Of a stretch of DNA of 64,000 nt, positions 43,158 to 55,848 are shown piece after piece. The position numbers and the translations under genes were made by a program. The stretch lies in contig BCIX01000001.1 of the NCBI GenBank assembly GCA_001600095.1, forward strand, positions 1,612,001 through 1,676,000, in the 5' to 3' direction. Below the pieces are notes generated by a model. The model saw only the letters and a program-made list of their open reading frames with translations, was not told where the DNA came from and searched no databases. How positions within the stretch are numbered: position 1 is the first letter of the stretch; the number at the start of each line of letters is the position of its first letter. The DNA comes from Bullera alba (Eukaryota; Basidiomycota; Tremellomycetes; Tremellales; Bulleraceae).

Positions 43158-46100
43158 ATGTCAATATCGCCAAAGAAGCACCGTCCCTTGTCTCGAGTAC
43201 AATCATCGCCTTCATTGGCCGTTGGGATCCCGGTACCCTATCCCGACTTCGACATCATGAACCCGTCATCATCAACAAAGAGCCTCAAACGGTCTCGCTC
43301 AAAGCCACATATACACCGGGGTGACGTCTCGTCATCCGCAGCGTCTTCGCCGTATAATAGCGAGGATGAGGACGTTTTCAATACGCCAAAGAGGAAAGTC
43401 GTGGGTGTGATCGAACCTGCGACTGTGGGCAGGCAGAAGGCAGGCTCGAGAGAAACTCTGCAGGCTAGACTACAGCAGGCAGCCAAGCTCAAGAAGTCAA
43501 GGTCGATTGGAGATGGACTCGGATCATCGTCCAGCATCACACATATCCTGGAGGCCAGCCAATCAACTACAGCAAAGGTGAAGGCTACAACGCAAGTTCA
43601 TCATGGTGGGGAGTCATCCGACAAGTCAGACAAGGTCGTCGTCTGCGTGAGGTGAGTGGACGTGCTAGTCTGTGAGAAGAGCTGTGTTCTGATTGCCTGT
43701 ACAGGATAAAGCCAACGAATTCAGAGTTCGCTACAAAGGCCTACGAATGCACCGCAGCGTCTTTGTCACTATCAAATTCCCACCCCAATGTCCAGAAACG
43801 AGGCGGGAAGAGTGGCAGAGAGGATGAATACACCTATACCTTTGGTAAGTAGGTCGAGAGTTCTTCGCCGTTGCCATGTTGACGTCGAAACAGACAAGCT
43901 GCTGCAGTACCCTTCGCGCACTCCGGATTTGTACGAGGCTAAGATCGCCCCATTGGTGGAGAAGACCATGAATGGTTTCAACAGTACCATCTTTGCGTGA
44001 GTGCGAAATGGCTTTTTGGTGGCCGGCAGCTGACAGCATGGGCAGATATGGACAAACAGGATCCGGCAAATCGCACACCATGGTCAGTACCGAGAGACAT
44101 GCACACCATGAGAAATGCTTACCTACTTTGCAGACCGGTACGGATAGCGAACTTGGTATCATACCGTGTGCAGTCGACGGTGTCTTTGATTCGATCAATG
44201 CCGTGAGTGCTTCCGCTGAGGATATCCGCTGACCACGGTTAGGAACTCGATCGGGCGTATCTCCTCCGCGTCTCCTACATCGAAATCTACAATGAGACTC
44301 TTCGAGATCTTCTGAACTTCAAGAAAGGGCCCCTCAAGGATGAGGAGAAGCCGGTCATACACACAGCCAAGGTGGGTCCATTTTTTTTCTGCTACAGCGC
44401 CAGGGCTTAGGTTCTGGATGCCAGGGCAAAGTGTATGTGGAACCGCTAGTCGAGCAAGTGGTATCAACACCTCAAGAGGTAGTGGAACTGCTGGCAAAGG
44501 GAAACGCCTGTAGGAAGACTGGCGCAACAGACTGGGTAAGTTTGACAGCTTCTGAACTGTCCAAAGTAGCTGACCTCTGCCTAGAACGAACGCTCTTCTC
44601 GGTCTCATAGCGTCTTCACCATCACTGTAGAATCACGACCCAGAGATGGCAACGGCGATGATGATATCAGAGTGTCCAGACTGGTGAGTGATTCTGTACC
44701 TTCTGCAATGTGACTGCAGCTGACTTTTTCACCCCAGAACCTCATCGTGAGTGAAGTAGCACAAGCAGTATACACCTTCTGAACATACATAGGACCTTGC
44801 GGGATCAGAGAAAGCAGTGTCTGATCTGGAGCGAAGAGGGGAAGGCAAGCATATCAACAGGAGGTGAGGTGGCCGCTTTACATTGCGACGCAAGCTGACT
44901 CTGTTCAGTCTACTCGCCCTGCGTGAAGTCATCAACAAGCTCACCGAGAAGAAGAGGTACGTTAACGTCCGCGGCCAAGCTGATACCCGACAGAACGCAC
45001 GTCCCCTATCGAGACTCCAAGCTCACTCATCTGCTCGAAAATGCACTGGGCGGTGACTCTAACATCTGCGTCATCTGTACGATGTCTGCGGATGAGGAAC
45101 ACAGCTCGGAGACCCTGGAGACACTGAAATTTGCCGGTCGCTGCTCGCAGGTAGAGACAAAGGCAAAGAAGAACATCGTACGTTGAACCACCGGCTACCA
45201 CCGGAGACGATCACCACAAAGAACTAATCTATGCCCTAGATCATGTCCGACGACCGGGCTTTGATCAAAGCCAAGGACCGGGAGATTGAGGTCTTGAAGC
45301 GAAGATTAGACGCAATCGCCTCCGCATCGACATCGACATCGACATCGTCCGCTCATGACAGCGCAGAGCAGATTGCAGAAGTGGGTTGCAATCTGGACTT
45401 GTGTACTGGAATCGCTCGCTGACAATACTAGCTCGCTGACTCCGTCGCTGCGATGGAAGCTCGGAAGACAGTCTTGAGCACGAAACTAGCCAGATTGAAC
45501 GCAGAGATCATCACATCCGAAATGCCTCGCTCCGTCGCTGGACTGTCCGCAACGCCCATCAAGCCAAAACGTCGCCGAATCAGCGAGTTCGCGGGACCCC
45601 TCGGCCTCGGCAGCCCGCGGAGAGTCGTCAACGATCGAAGGGCGGTCAGCAATATGTCTCGCCTGACGGAAGAGGTAGAGACCACAACGGCCACCATCAC
45701 CACCCTAGAGTCGACGATCAGCGTGTCCCAGTCCAGTGTGAGTAACCTTTCTTGTGTACATGTCTGACAATCAGCAGTCATTCGACCTAGAACGCACGAT
45801 CGCCTCGCTGCGGCGTCAATTGGCAAGCAAGGAGACCGAGCTCGAGACGCTCAACGACGAATTGACCCCTGCCTTGGGTCGTCTCGGCGATTTGCACGAG
45901 ATAAACCTCAGGATTGTCTCGCTCGAGTCGGATATCGACATGCTTCAAACGGATCATGCGGCTCTTCTCGCTACCAAAGAGGCCAACGAAGAGGATCATC
46001 GCTCGCAGATGAGAGACTTGCAGATTCAGCTTGAGTCTACCAGGGCAGAGTTGGTCGGTACTATCAGCGACAAAGCGGCAAAGATGGATCAACTAGAGTC

Positions 46101-48706
46101 TGCAATTCTGGACCTCAGGCAATCTCGCGAGGACTTGCTGGTCGAAGATCAACAAAAGCTCGACGAAATGACATCGCGTGTGGAGCAATTGCAACGGGAT
46201 AAGTTGCAGTTGGAGGATCAACTCAAGGAAGGTCTGGGGTCCAAGGTGGAACTGCAATCGAAATTCGATAGCCTCGTTCGTGACCACTCGAGCGCAAAGG
46301 AGTCTTTCGAGCGCGAAGCCTCAGAGCTCAGGAGCACAGTGGAAATTGTTACCCAGGAGAGAGATCAAGCTTCGCAAGTCGTTCTCGGCCTCCAGGACAC
46401 CAGGACCAAACTCCAATCCGAAATCGATACCTTGATCGCGACCACCAAATTCACCAAGGGTCTCCACCAGACCGAGCTCGCCCAAGCCAAAGACGCGGTG
46501 GCCGTCGCCATCAGAGAGAATGTCGACAAGTCCGAGGTGATTCGTGCTTTGCAGGAACAGCTCGCTCGCCTCCAGGAGGAGCATAACGCTTTGCAAGGAG
46601 CACATGAGACGTGCCAAGTCGATAAGGATTCCCTACGTCACGATCTCGCGCAGTCGATCTTGGAGAAGGAGACAGCACAACGAAGTCGACAGGAGGCCCA
46701 GGACGATCTCGAGCGGTTCCAGCGGGCGTCCATGGCGGAGGAGACCAAAGTGGTGGCTGAGCTGCGGGAAGAATTGGCAAAGGCTCGCAAAGCAAGAGAG
46801 GAGGACACCGCCAAGCTTCAAGCGGACCTTCACGGTCTTGAGCGCGCTATCGAGGAGGAGAAGCAACTTGGAGCTTCGAGCTTACGCGAGGCGCAGAAAG
46901 ACAAGGACGCGGTACTTTCTCAACACGCGCTCGAGCTGGAGAGAAGAGATCAGCTGGAGAAAGACTCGTATCGAGATGCGGAGGACCTCAGGAAGCTGCT
47001 CAAGGCCGCGACAGACGAGAAAGCTGCCGCGGCAGGCGCCCTGGAAGCGTACAAGCGGGAGGTGCAGGCGTCCGAATCTGCTATCATGGCGGAATTGAGG
47101 AAGGAGCTGGCGAGTGCTCAAACAGCGAGAGAGGAAGCGATGGCTCAATTGGAAAAGGCCGAGTCGGCATCGACAAACGCCTTACAGTCCCAGGGCGAGC
47201 ATCAACGTCGAGTCGAGGAACAGCTACAGGCGTCGAAGCAGGAATTGGAGGCGGAGAGGAAGCAGAGCGAGGAGATGGCCCAAGCGCATGCTTCGGAGAT
47301 TGCTTCACTGAAGGTCCTGGTGACGGAAGGCGCAGCGGGAATCGACCAACTACAGCAACAACTCAAGCAAAGTCGAGAGGATGGCAGTCAACTCTCAGCC
47401 CAAAGCAGCAAACACCTCAGCGATCTGGAGCGACTCCGGAACGAGCTCTCGACAAAACTCGTGGCAGCAAACGAAGAGAAGGAAACCCTCAGGCAGACCA
47501 TGGAAGACGTCAAAACCGAGCTACAGCAGGCTCAAACAGCCCTCGAGACCGATCGATCGAGGCTTGCCGAAGCAGCGGAACTCAGCGATTCTCTGCGTCA
47601 GAAGCTCGAGTCACGCGAGCAGCAATTCATCACCAATCTGCAACAAATCCAACAATCGGTTGAGAGCCAAAAACGCGCCCATGTCGAAGCTGAGCGTCAG
47701 CTCGAGTCCACCAAAGCTGTGCTGGCGGAAGTCTCGGGCAGCAAGGACGAGATGGCGGGCAAAGTCGCCGCACTGGAAATTGACTGCGCTGCTCTCCGTG
47801 GTGCTCTAGATCGATCTCAAACCGAACTTGTCGAATCACAAAAGACGGTCGCCGAGTCCGCCGAGAAAGCCACTGCACTCGCAAAGCAGGTCGCAGAACT
47901 ACAAGCTTCGATCTCTGTGACGACTACCGACACGCGCACGAGGCAGACTGTATCGGCCTCCGAGCCTTCGATGCGGTCGACAGTTGTAGTGGAGACCTTG
48001 CGAACACCAGCGTTGACCACGGCCTCGACTGGAGACGGGGCGCACTCCCCCGCGGCCATGTTGCGCACCAAGGAGAACGAGGAGATTGACCGACTGGAAA
48101 AGGTGGTAGAGGCACAGAAGATCGTCATAGAGGAACAGCGGGAGAAGATCCTGTATTGGTCAAGGGTGAGTGGACGTCACATTGACGCGTCCGGAGGCTG
48201 ATATTTGGTGACAGGAGCTCGAGCAACAGCGAGAGATCGTCCAGCGATTGACGCAAGACCCCAATGACCGGACCCCTCCTTCACGCCTGAGAAGCTCGCC
48301 AAGGCTGTCACACTCCAAGTCCAGATCTGTGGGAGGCTACGACTCCCCCTCGGCCCTGCCAGCGACGCGAAAACCCTTCCCGTCGACATTCACAGCCTTC
48401 AACTTGGCTCTGCCGACAACTCCGACGCCACTCCCTGCACACCCCACACAGATCAGCAATTCGTCCAGTAGGAAGGGCAGGAGGTTGACCATCGAACATG
48501 ACATTGACAAACTTGCCGGTGAGTAACCTGACGTGGGTCCATCGGTGCTATGCTGACGATAGGTTGCAGACTCGAGCAAGGTCAACTTGGCCCGAGCAAT
48601 GTTTGACCAGCCTTCCCTGCAACCGCAGTCGCCAACCAAGACACCGACGGGTCACAAGCGGACGACAAGCTTGCTCGCTTCGGCGCCGAGGCAGCGGAGG
48701 CCGTAG
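43158..48706 (+). CDS. Kinesin motor protein, Kip2/CENP-E (kinesin-7) type
   Basis: Plus-end-directed microtubule motor, 1590 aa from 17 exons (43158-43651, 43705-43844, 43894-43996, 44046-44082, 44134-44202, 44243-44371, 44425-44535, 44585-44683, 44738-44746, 44793-44863, 44909-44956, 44994-45177, 45240-45380, 45432-45737, 45775-48165, 48215-48518, 48570-48706). A Ser-rich N-terminal extension (about 150 aa) precedes the motor: VVVCVRIKP, P-loop YGQTGSGKSHTM, SYIEIYNETLRDLL, switch I NERSSRSH, switch II NLIDLAGSE (its first three residues in a 9-nt exon), SLLALREVINKL, HVPYRDSKLTHLLENALGG. About 850 aa of near-continuous coiled coil and a basic C-terminal tail (GHKRTTSLLASAPRQRR) follow. The N-extension and SGKSHTM point to kinesin-7; assignment between Kip2 and CENP-E groups is not certain. 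Confidence 0.9.
44738..44746 (+). other. 9-nt microexon encoding Asn-Leu-Ile of kinesin switch II
   Basis: CCCCAG acceptor, AACCTCATC, then GTGAGT donor. It joins to GACCTTGCGGGA to give the invariant NLIDLAGSE of kinesins, so the exon is required. Confidence 0.85.
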
Positions 48707-48963
48707 GAGGATAGTTCAGGATCGAGCAGCCTGGAATGCCAATCAGGGCTATCTCCACTGTTTAACCCTGCCAAGTTTCGGCATTTCGACGTCATCCGCT
48801 TAAACGCCGCCCAAAGATCTCCTACTTTCTTCGCACTCGCTGCTTTTCTTGTTGACGACTTGCAATGGAGCTACCTACCATACTTGAGCTGCGCAGACAT
48901 GTACATAGATATCATGCAGTTGGTGTAATTCTACCTTGTCCCGGAGAGCAACAGAAGATCTTT

Positions 48964-50739
48964 ATGTCGGACCTGCTCTCCAGCACGAAGAAGCGATTCC
49001 GCCATACGCAATGGGCGAAAGCGTGGGGATGGCAGATGTGAGTCGCTCGCGCGACCTCAGCTGAAGAGAGCACGCTCGGCTGATGACACAACAGGTTCAA
49101 CGTCAATCTGGGCACAGGCGCCAGTGAGTGACTGAGTAGAGGAGCCAGATAGCTGAGAATCAGTCTCCATCGTGATTGGAACCGAGCCGTACCCGTTCAA
49201 CGGCCAACATGCCATCGGAACCGTCTTCTTCATCCTCAACATTGTGCTCTACCTGATCAATGTGGCAATGATGATCACCAGGGCTATTCGATATCCTCGG
49301 CAGTTCAAACAGAGCTTCTTTGATCAGGCCGAAGGCGTTTGGTTTCCGGTCGTTGCCGTTGCAATGTCGACATTGCTCACCGCGACGATCATCTACGGTG
49401 TGCCTTTCTGCGGGGTACGCATTCGACTAGGGTGAAGGTTGGATTGGCTGACAATGCTGATAGGACTGGCTGATCGTCGCATGTGAGGTCTGGTACTGGA
49501 TATACATTGCCTTGGCCGCTATCACCGCTCTCGTTGTGCAGAGTACATTGTGGGTCGGCAGCTACCGTCAACTGACGCCTAGCTGACTCGAGCAGACGTA
49601 CGATGCCGAGAGACCTCAAGGACATAGCCCCGTGTGATGCTCTGGAGGTGTATCCCTTGATGTTTGGCGGCGTGGTGGGAGCGACGCTGGTTCCCGAGCT
49701 CGTCAAAGTTAGCCCGGAGCGGGCTTTGACAATGTTGATCTTCTCGTTCTGCATGCAAGGTGAGTACAGCAACGTCGACCGCTGTTCTCGGCTGACGGGA
49801 GTCAGGACTTGGGTTCTTCATTGGCGTTCTCAAGCTTTCCGTCTGGATGGTACACGACATGACTCTGCCCACTGCTGATCCGTAAGCGAGACTTGGTACC
49901 AAAATAAGATAGGGGCTGAGATCGCGGCCGTAGGAAGCAGCTGCCCGGATACCTCATCTCAGTTGGTGTCCCAGGCTTCACAGCCTATGCCCTTGTCGGC
50001 CTTGGCAACGCGGCTCTTCAAGTCATCCCGGCGAACAACTTCCTGTCTGGACTAGGGGACTCGGCGATCAGCCCAATCTTGGTCGCGCAAATCATCTTCG
50101 TCGCCTGTATCTGGTTCACGTGGCTGCTTCTGGTGAGTTTGCTGACAATACTTCACCATGGTAGCTGACGTTGGGCGTGACAATAGGGAATGGCTAGTAC
50201 GTCCAACATCTGAGTACAAATGCAGGACTTACTGACCCCACGGTAGCGTGGTTCATCCTCGTCTTCGTATTCTTCGTCTGCAAATCCTTTGTGATGGAAC
50301 CCACCAAGCCATTCAGTGAACGGTGGACCTATGTGAGTCCCGCAACCTCCCTCGAGCAGCTTGCTCATCCTGCCAGACTTGGTGGGCATGGACCTTCCCT
50401 TTGAGTGAGTGAAGCTTTGGGCAGTACGGTCCGCGGCGCCTGGTAGCTGACCTTCCTCCAGCCGGAGTGGTAATCACTTTCGCCCGATTCGCAACCTACT
50501 TCCCCGCCAAAGCCTTCGGCGTCCTCAATGTCGGGTTTATACTCGCCATGACTACGGTGTGAGTAGACTCTCGGGAGATACAACTCCGAGAACTGAACAT
50601 GTGCATCTGCAGCTGGTTCATCAACGTCTTGGGGACTGCCAAAATGGTCTGGGCGGGAGATATGCCTGGGACGACCAAAGATCTGGATATGGACAAGATC
50701 CAGAGGCTGCGAAGGGGAGAGACAGTCGACTCGGAGTGA
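48964..50739 (+). CDS. TDT-family transporter (malate/sulfite exporter type)
   Basis: Ten-helix transporter of the tellurite-resistance/dicarboxylate transporter family (fungal Mae1 malate permease and Ssu1 sulfite pump). Twelve exons, 48964-49037, 49095-49123, 49164-49414, 49464-49549, 49596-49759, 49806-49881, 49934-50132, 50187-50196, 50247-50332, 50377-50404, 50462-50558, 50613-50739; 408 aa. Membrane segments include GTVFFILNIVLYLINVAMMI, WFPVVAVAMSTLLTATIIYG, VYPLMFGGVVGATLVPELV, FTAYALVGLGNAALQVIP, ILVAQIIFVACIWFTWLLL and WFILVFVFFVCKSFV. A 10-nt exon is required for frame. An in-frame ATG 99 bp upstream (48865) would add 33 residues. Substrate cannot be read from sequence. Confidence 0.85.
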
Positions 50740-50919
50740 GCAGCAGTGTAACCATTATCAAGGTGTATCCATAGTCAATCGAACATATCATGTTAATCAT
50801 AAGCATCCCACAATGTATCAGGCAATGAGCAACATATTGGTACACTGCACACTGCATGATACCCCCAAGATCGTCATACAGACATAGCCTACTTCTACTT
50901 AATTCGATGGGTCAATCTC

Positions 50920-53778
50920 TTATTTCTGGCAACAGGATCCGTTCGTTGCACCAGCGCCGTTGGCACTACCGTTCGTTCCATTCGGGCCATTCGTCGTGAG
51001 GACACTCTTGTTGAACGCCTGTGTGCTGCTTGGGACGTCGATCGCCGGGGATGTGGTGAAGAAGTCGGCTGGCTTGAGGGACAACATGTGAGTCTCACAA
51101 GGCATCTAGCCATATCGTCAGCTGCTGTAGTCAAGACGTGAACCCGAACCAGGCTAGCAAACTGACCACAGGGAAGTCTTCGACACGTGGCTGTAATGTG
51201 GGTCAGCGGCATTCGCAGTTGAGAATTTCCCATTTGAAGACTCGTTACTCACGTTGTGTGTCAAGCCGAACGTATGCCACAAGACCAGGCTGACAGGTAA
51301 GGTAAGCAAGACTCCTCAAGCCAGGATCGATAGAACTCACTCCTCATTCTCGACAGTGTCGTCCCGCGCGACCCAAGTCTTAATGCCGCCAGCGTTACCG
51401 GTACTCTGGTTGGTGTATTCACCTCCGGAGTAAAGCTCGTTATCACGGTGTTTGGTGACCCAGATGTGATGTCCTCCACTGTGCACTGTCAGCAGATATC
51501 CCGGTCACGAGTGTGACGAACTCACAATTCAGCTCTAGCGTAACCAACACTGTCTGGGTGACAGAGCATAAGCTGGGAGGGTTGTGGCACCAGCTTGTAG
51601 CTGATTGGTCGCTGAGAGACTGGGTTGATCCTCGAGGGGTTGACAATCTGTCCTTGTCAGCACGGTAACAAGGTGTCAAATCCATACGACCTACCTTGAA
51701 GACTCGGTTCTTGAAGGGCGCGGCATCCGCCCAGCCGCTCTTCTCGATGACGGTCTTCTCGACAGTGTAGCCAACACCCCAGGGATTGTTGGCCGGTGGG
51801 TCGGCACGATCGAATGGCATTGGGACGCTATCCTCCTGAATGACTGTGTTGCCCTCTCCTAGAGCGCCGATGGCTGGGTCGATCCGGATCGAGAAGAGAT
51901 GCTGGTGATTTGGCGCCAGGACACCGGGGTTAACAATGTTTCCGTAGGGACTGGTCTCTCCGGGCATGATGAGATGAGTGGACAGGATACCCGTCGCTCT
52001 TGTCTCCAAGTGGATGTTGGCGGCTTGATCCAGTTTCCAGGCGAACACATACTGGAAGCCGTCAGTGGCCCGAGATCTCACGGTAGTCAATACGACTCAC
52101 CTCGTAGTTGGCAACCGTGATGACCATCTGGACGACCAAGACTCGGTTCCTGGTTACTGAGGCGTTGCCAGTCCGATAGTGGGTGTCTGGATGGATGATC
52201 AGCATTGTAGGCTTGCTCCGCCAGGGTAGCAGTACTCACGCTTCCATCCAAGACCCTCGTCCTGTTCGTGGAGACAAACGACGTTCTTCTGGTGCTGCAC
52301 ATGACCCTTGGAGTTGATGAAATTGGCAGAGAAGTAATGGATTGTGCCAAGACAGTCACATCCCTTGACGCTCGAGTCAGCGAGAGGGACGACTCGTGAT
52401 CAACGGCCTACTTACCAGACTCAATTCGTTCGCACAAATGCCTGCACCGACGTCTCCGAGGTCGAAGGCTTGCTTTCGGTGGTATCTGATCGTTAGTGGT
52501 CAGCACAATGGTTTATGCTCGCGGACTACCAATCTAGACTCACGGAGTTCTGGGGTCACCATATGGAACGGTCCTATGATATGTGGTCAACGAATGACAC
52601 GTCAGAGTTTCAGCCCAGCGGACAAACTCACATATCCGAAATGGATAACCTGTGAAACGTGTCCCGACCTTGGTATTTCACATCATGCAGAGTCACACCT
52701 TCTCTGAACTGAGGCTTGATAAGCGCGTGCCGCATGCAAGTCTGCACAACTCACGTTGAAGCCGATTCTAAAGTCCCAGTTTTGCCATGTGACTTTCTGG
52801 CCATCGACCTGGAAGCTTGGGCCTTCGGGCTGGACCACCTGGTAAGGCTTGAGTTCCGGTCTGCTTGACGCTGCTTGTAAGTCGTGCTTGTACTCGCTGG
52901 CGAAGAGCTTCTCCCATGGGAAATTCTCTCCTTTTGCCCAGAGGTCTTCGATGGTCTCGGTCGACTCTCCACCAAAGATCGGAGTAAAGTTCATCGCTAC
53001 CAGTTTCATGGTGTGTGGGTCAATGGCGGGAATGAATGGAAGTGGAAGGGAGTAGTGGTTGGAGTCGGGGTCAGAGGACAACCGGCTATATGGATGTTAG
53101 CTGGATCTCAGATGGTCATGCTCACAAGTAACACATGAAGACGATCCATCGGGGGTTATGCTCTGCTTTGTCCGCACCATACTAGTTGCCACATCAGTAA
53201 CGCCATCTCCAACAGGTACTTCAACACTCACAGGCCAAGAGTCGGCGAGAATCTGAGCACCCTGAGGGAGCTTGAGCTTGTCGACGACTTTGATGAACTC
53301 GGGGTCCTTAAGCAAGATCTGCTCGGCGAGCAACATCTCATCCACATCGAATGGGGCATGGTCGGTGTCCTCGGTTGTGCGTGTCTTGATCACCGATTTT
53401 GCAGATAGAGAAACCACATATTCGGTATAGACCGTCTTATGCTCGAGTTTGAGCGAGATGAGAGCGGTACCTCGGCGATCGAGTGGGTCGACAGATCCTT
53501 CCCGGGACTTCAAAAGCCATGGCACTAGTTCCGCTTTGGGAGGCTCCAGAAGAGTGAGGTGCTGCAGGAGAGATCAGCGTGTGCCGTCGTTCGAGGGGTA
53601 CTGCAGCACATACCTTGAACCAAGGTGTTGCTCCAGGGTGCTCTGAGGCCACATGGGCCTTGATGAGCTCGACTCCCAATTCGAGTTCGGCTGGAGTGAG
53701 GGCGTCCAGAGGGTGTGGTCGTTCTCCTTTCCCAGATCCGGATCCCAGGAGGGACAGCTTTGTCAGATCGAGAGTCAT
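50920..53778 (-). CDS. Copper amine oxidase (primary-amine oxidase)
   Basis: Oxidatively deaminates primary amines to aldehyde, ammonia and hydrogen peroxide using copper and a Tyr-derived topaquinone. Fifteen exons from 53778 to 50920 give 710 aa. Features: N-terminal [70 protein letters not shown], then the cofactor motif [14 protein letters not shown], whose Tyr (codon 52106-52104) is the topaquinone precursor; the intron 52052-52100 splits this motif. Copper ligands fit [13 protein letters not shown] (HxH) and [20 protein letters not shown] (distal His). The C-terminus is Asn/Gly-rich and ends SCCQK, not a peroxisomal SKL-type signal. It likely allows use of amines as nitrogen source. Confidence 0.93.
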
Positions 53779-54309
53779 GTTGTGGTAATCTCAGACAGGT
53801 ATGATTGTGTGGGGGATGGTTGAGGTGGGAGCTGCGTTGATCGCTGCTAATAAGTACCTACTCGCAATCAGAGTCGTGGACAAACTCACGGAGCATTAGA
53901 TCAGGTGGACGAAAAACACGATCAAGTTGAGGCAGAATCCCCGGATGGTTGGAAAAACTCGCTAAGCGATAGGCAAAACTACCCAATCGATAGCAGCGAC
54001 GGTGATCAGCCCGGCAGCCGGTCCTCAACGCGTCAACGGTCACCAGTCTCAGATCTCACCAATCACGGATAGCCAACGTCCATGCATCATGGGCGCAGCT
54101 TGAACATAGACCGCTTGATAAGAGACATGCTGGGATACATGCACACTCAGAGGGGGACCATACTGGGATCACGGAACGGAGAGAAAGAGTTTGAGAGACG
54201 AGGAAATGAAAACGCATACGTACGGATACGATATCCTGAGGACACTGCAAGCCGGTTAGAGGAATCAAGACAACTCTGGTGTCTGCACTGTGCGCCACCC
54301 CAGCCAGAT
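53779..54309. other. Intergenic, amine oxidase promoter and paralog-1 terminator
   Basis: 531 bp. No gene supported on either strand. Confidence 0.4.
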
Positions 54310-55438
54310 CTACGAAGGAATTCCGCTGAAAGCACTCTCCACGGGTCGTTGCAGATCCGTGTTATCTTGCGGCCCATCCGATCCCTGGTCGGCGGATGGG
54401 CATGGATTCCCCCCGTCCGGCTTGTATCGGCACTGATACTTGGAACCGTCGGAGATGATGTAGCGCCCGTCGCCACTCCAGGGGACTAATACTTTCTGAC
54501 CGTCCGGATGTTTGGTATCGTTACACACGGTGCCGCATTCCAGTCTGATCTTCCATGGGAGCTGAAAGGCTTCGTCAGTCCCTGACAAGAATGACAGACT
54601 CTGGCTGTGAGGGTAACACCTTCTCACCTCGCTGATGTCGTCCGAGAATTTGGCATGGAGAAACACTCCGTCATTAGCTGGATCGATGTCGAAGACGAGA
54701 GAACGGAAATGGTTCTGTTCCGGTTTCAAGTCGAATCTGCTGGGATAGAGAGTGAACTGTAGACGGCGTGAGCTGGGCTCACGGCCGACAAGACACTCAG
54801 CAACGACAACTCACTCTGGTAACTCCGTCTGCTCCTGACACATCAACCCTCAAGGTCTGATCTTCTGACCCTTTCGCAATCAGCTCGTCGAGGTTGACGT
54901 CGGTGCACCAGCTTTCCTTTACGTTCAGTCTTGATGGGCCTTGTGTCATGAAAGTGGAAGCGTGACCAGCGCTCAGCCAACTGGGGTTCACTCTAATATC
55001 GCCCCCAACGAAGCAGATTGGCAGCAGTTTGCGAGTGGCCTTAGTAGGAGCCGATGGCTCGGGCACTGGGGAACGAGATGGCGAGTTGTCGGGCACTGAT
55101 GGATCGGATGGCGAGCTTTTGTGACTGGCAAGGACAATGGTTGGAACGCTAAGCACGATGCCGAGGCAAAGAATCGCCGTACCAAGCACCCTTCCCTTTC
55201 GCCCACTAGGCCACCATGAGGAGTTTCGCTTGCTGTTGTCGGGGCCGTCACTGACTGTCATGGGCTCCAGTGTGTGTCGCTGCGAGCCTTCGGAGTCCTC
55301 GGATGGCCTGAGCAAATGATGGTCGTCGGCGGCTTCCTCACCTAGGTGGGTGTCATCACGGTCAGGCGCGCCATCATTGGCGATCCGGTGATAGATCGTT
55401 TGCTCGGTGCCTGTGGTAAACATTGTGGAATGGGGCAT
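54310..55438 (-). CDS. Type II membrane protein, tandem paralog 1
   Basis: Three exons, 55438-54815, 54756-54628, 54561-54310; 334 aa. The cytosolic N-terminus (about 85 aa, acidic, with HHLLRPSEDSEGSQRHTLEP) precedes one membrane helix (VLGTAILCLGIVLSVPTIVL) and a Ser/Pro-rich stalk. The outer domain has LPICFVGGDIRVNPSWLSAG, STFMTQGPSRLNVKESWCTD, FTLYPSRFDLKPEQNHFRSL, FSDDISE, LECGTVCNDTKHPDGQK and a last YQCRYKP...NPCPS; several Cys are conserved with the adjacent paralog. No family recognised. Intron positions, phases and the 129-nt middle exon are shared with the copy at 55849-56861, so this is a tandem duplication. Confidence 0.75.
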
Positions 55439-55848
55439 GTACCGTATCTGTGCGTTGGCGGGCGTCCAGAGATAACTCGGTTGCCGCTTTATGCTAAACC
55501 CAAGTCAGCTTTCGTGCGTCAACGTCTCCAGTCGACTTCGAATAGTATCAAAGGATGTTTTTTACGATGGTCAAACGCGTGTCACCGTCCTTCATAAGCC
55601 AGCTCAGATGACTAGAGGGATCGATCGACTCTAAATTGCATCAACGTTGTATCTTTGCTGTTTCGTAAATGAGCTAAGAACAGAGGTGCATCAGTTCTAT
55701 CAGTGAGGGTGAAACGTTGTACGTGTCGTCTGAACAAGCAAAACACCTTATCAATCTTCGATCTGCCACGATTCAGGAGCACTCATCAGCATCGATGAAT
55801 AGTCAGTCGGAAGACGTGATCACGCCGTAGCACGGCTGAAAGAATTCT
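55439..55848. other. Spacer between tandem paralogs
   Basis: 410 bp; promoter of paralog 1. No gene seen. Confidence 0.4.
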
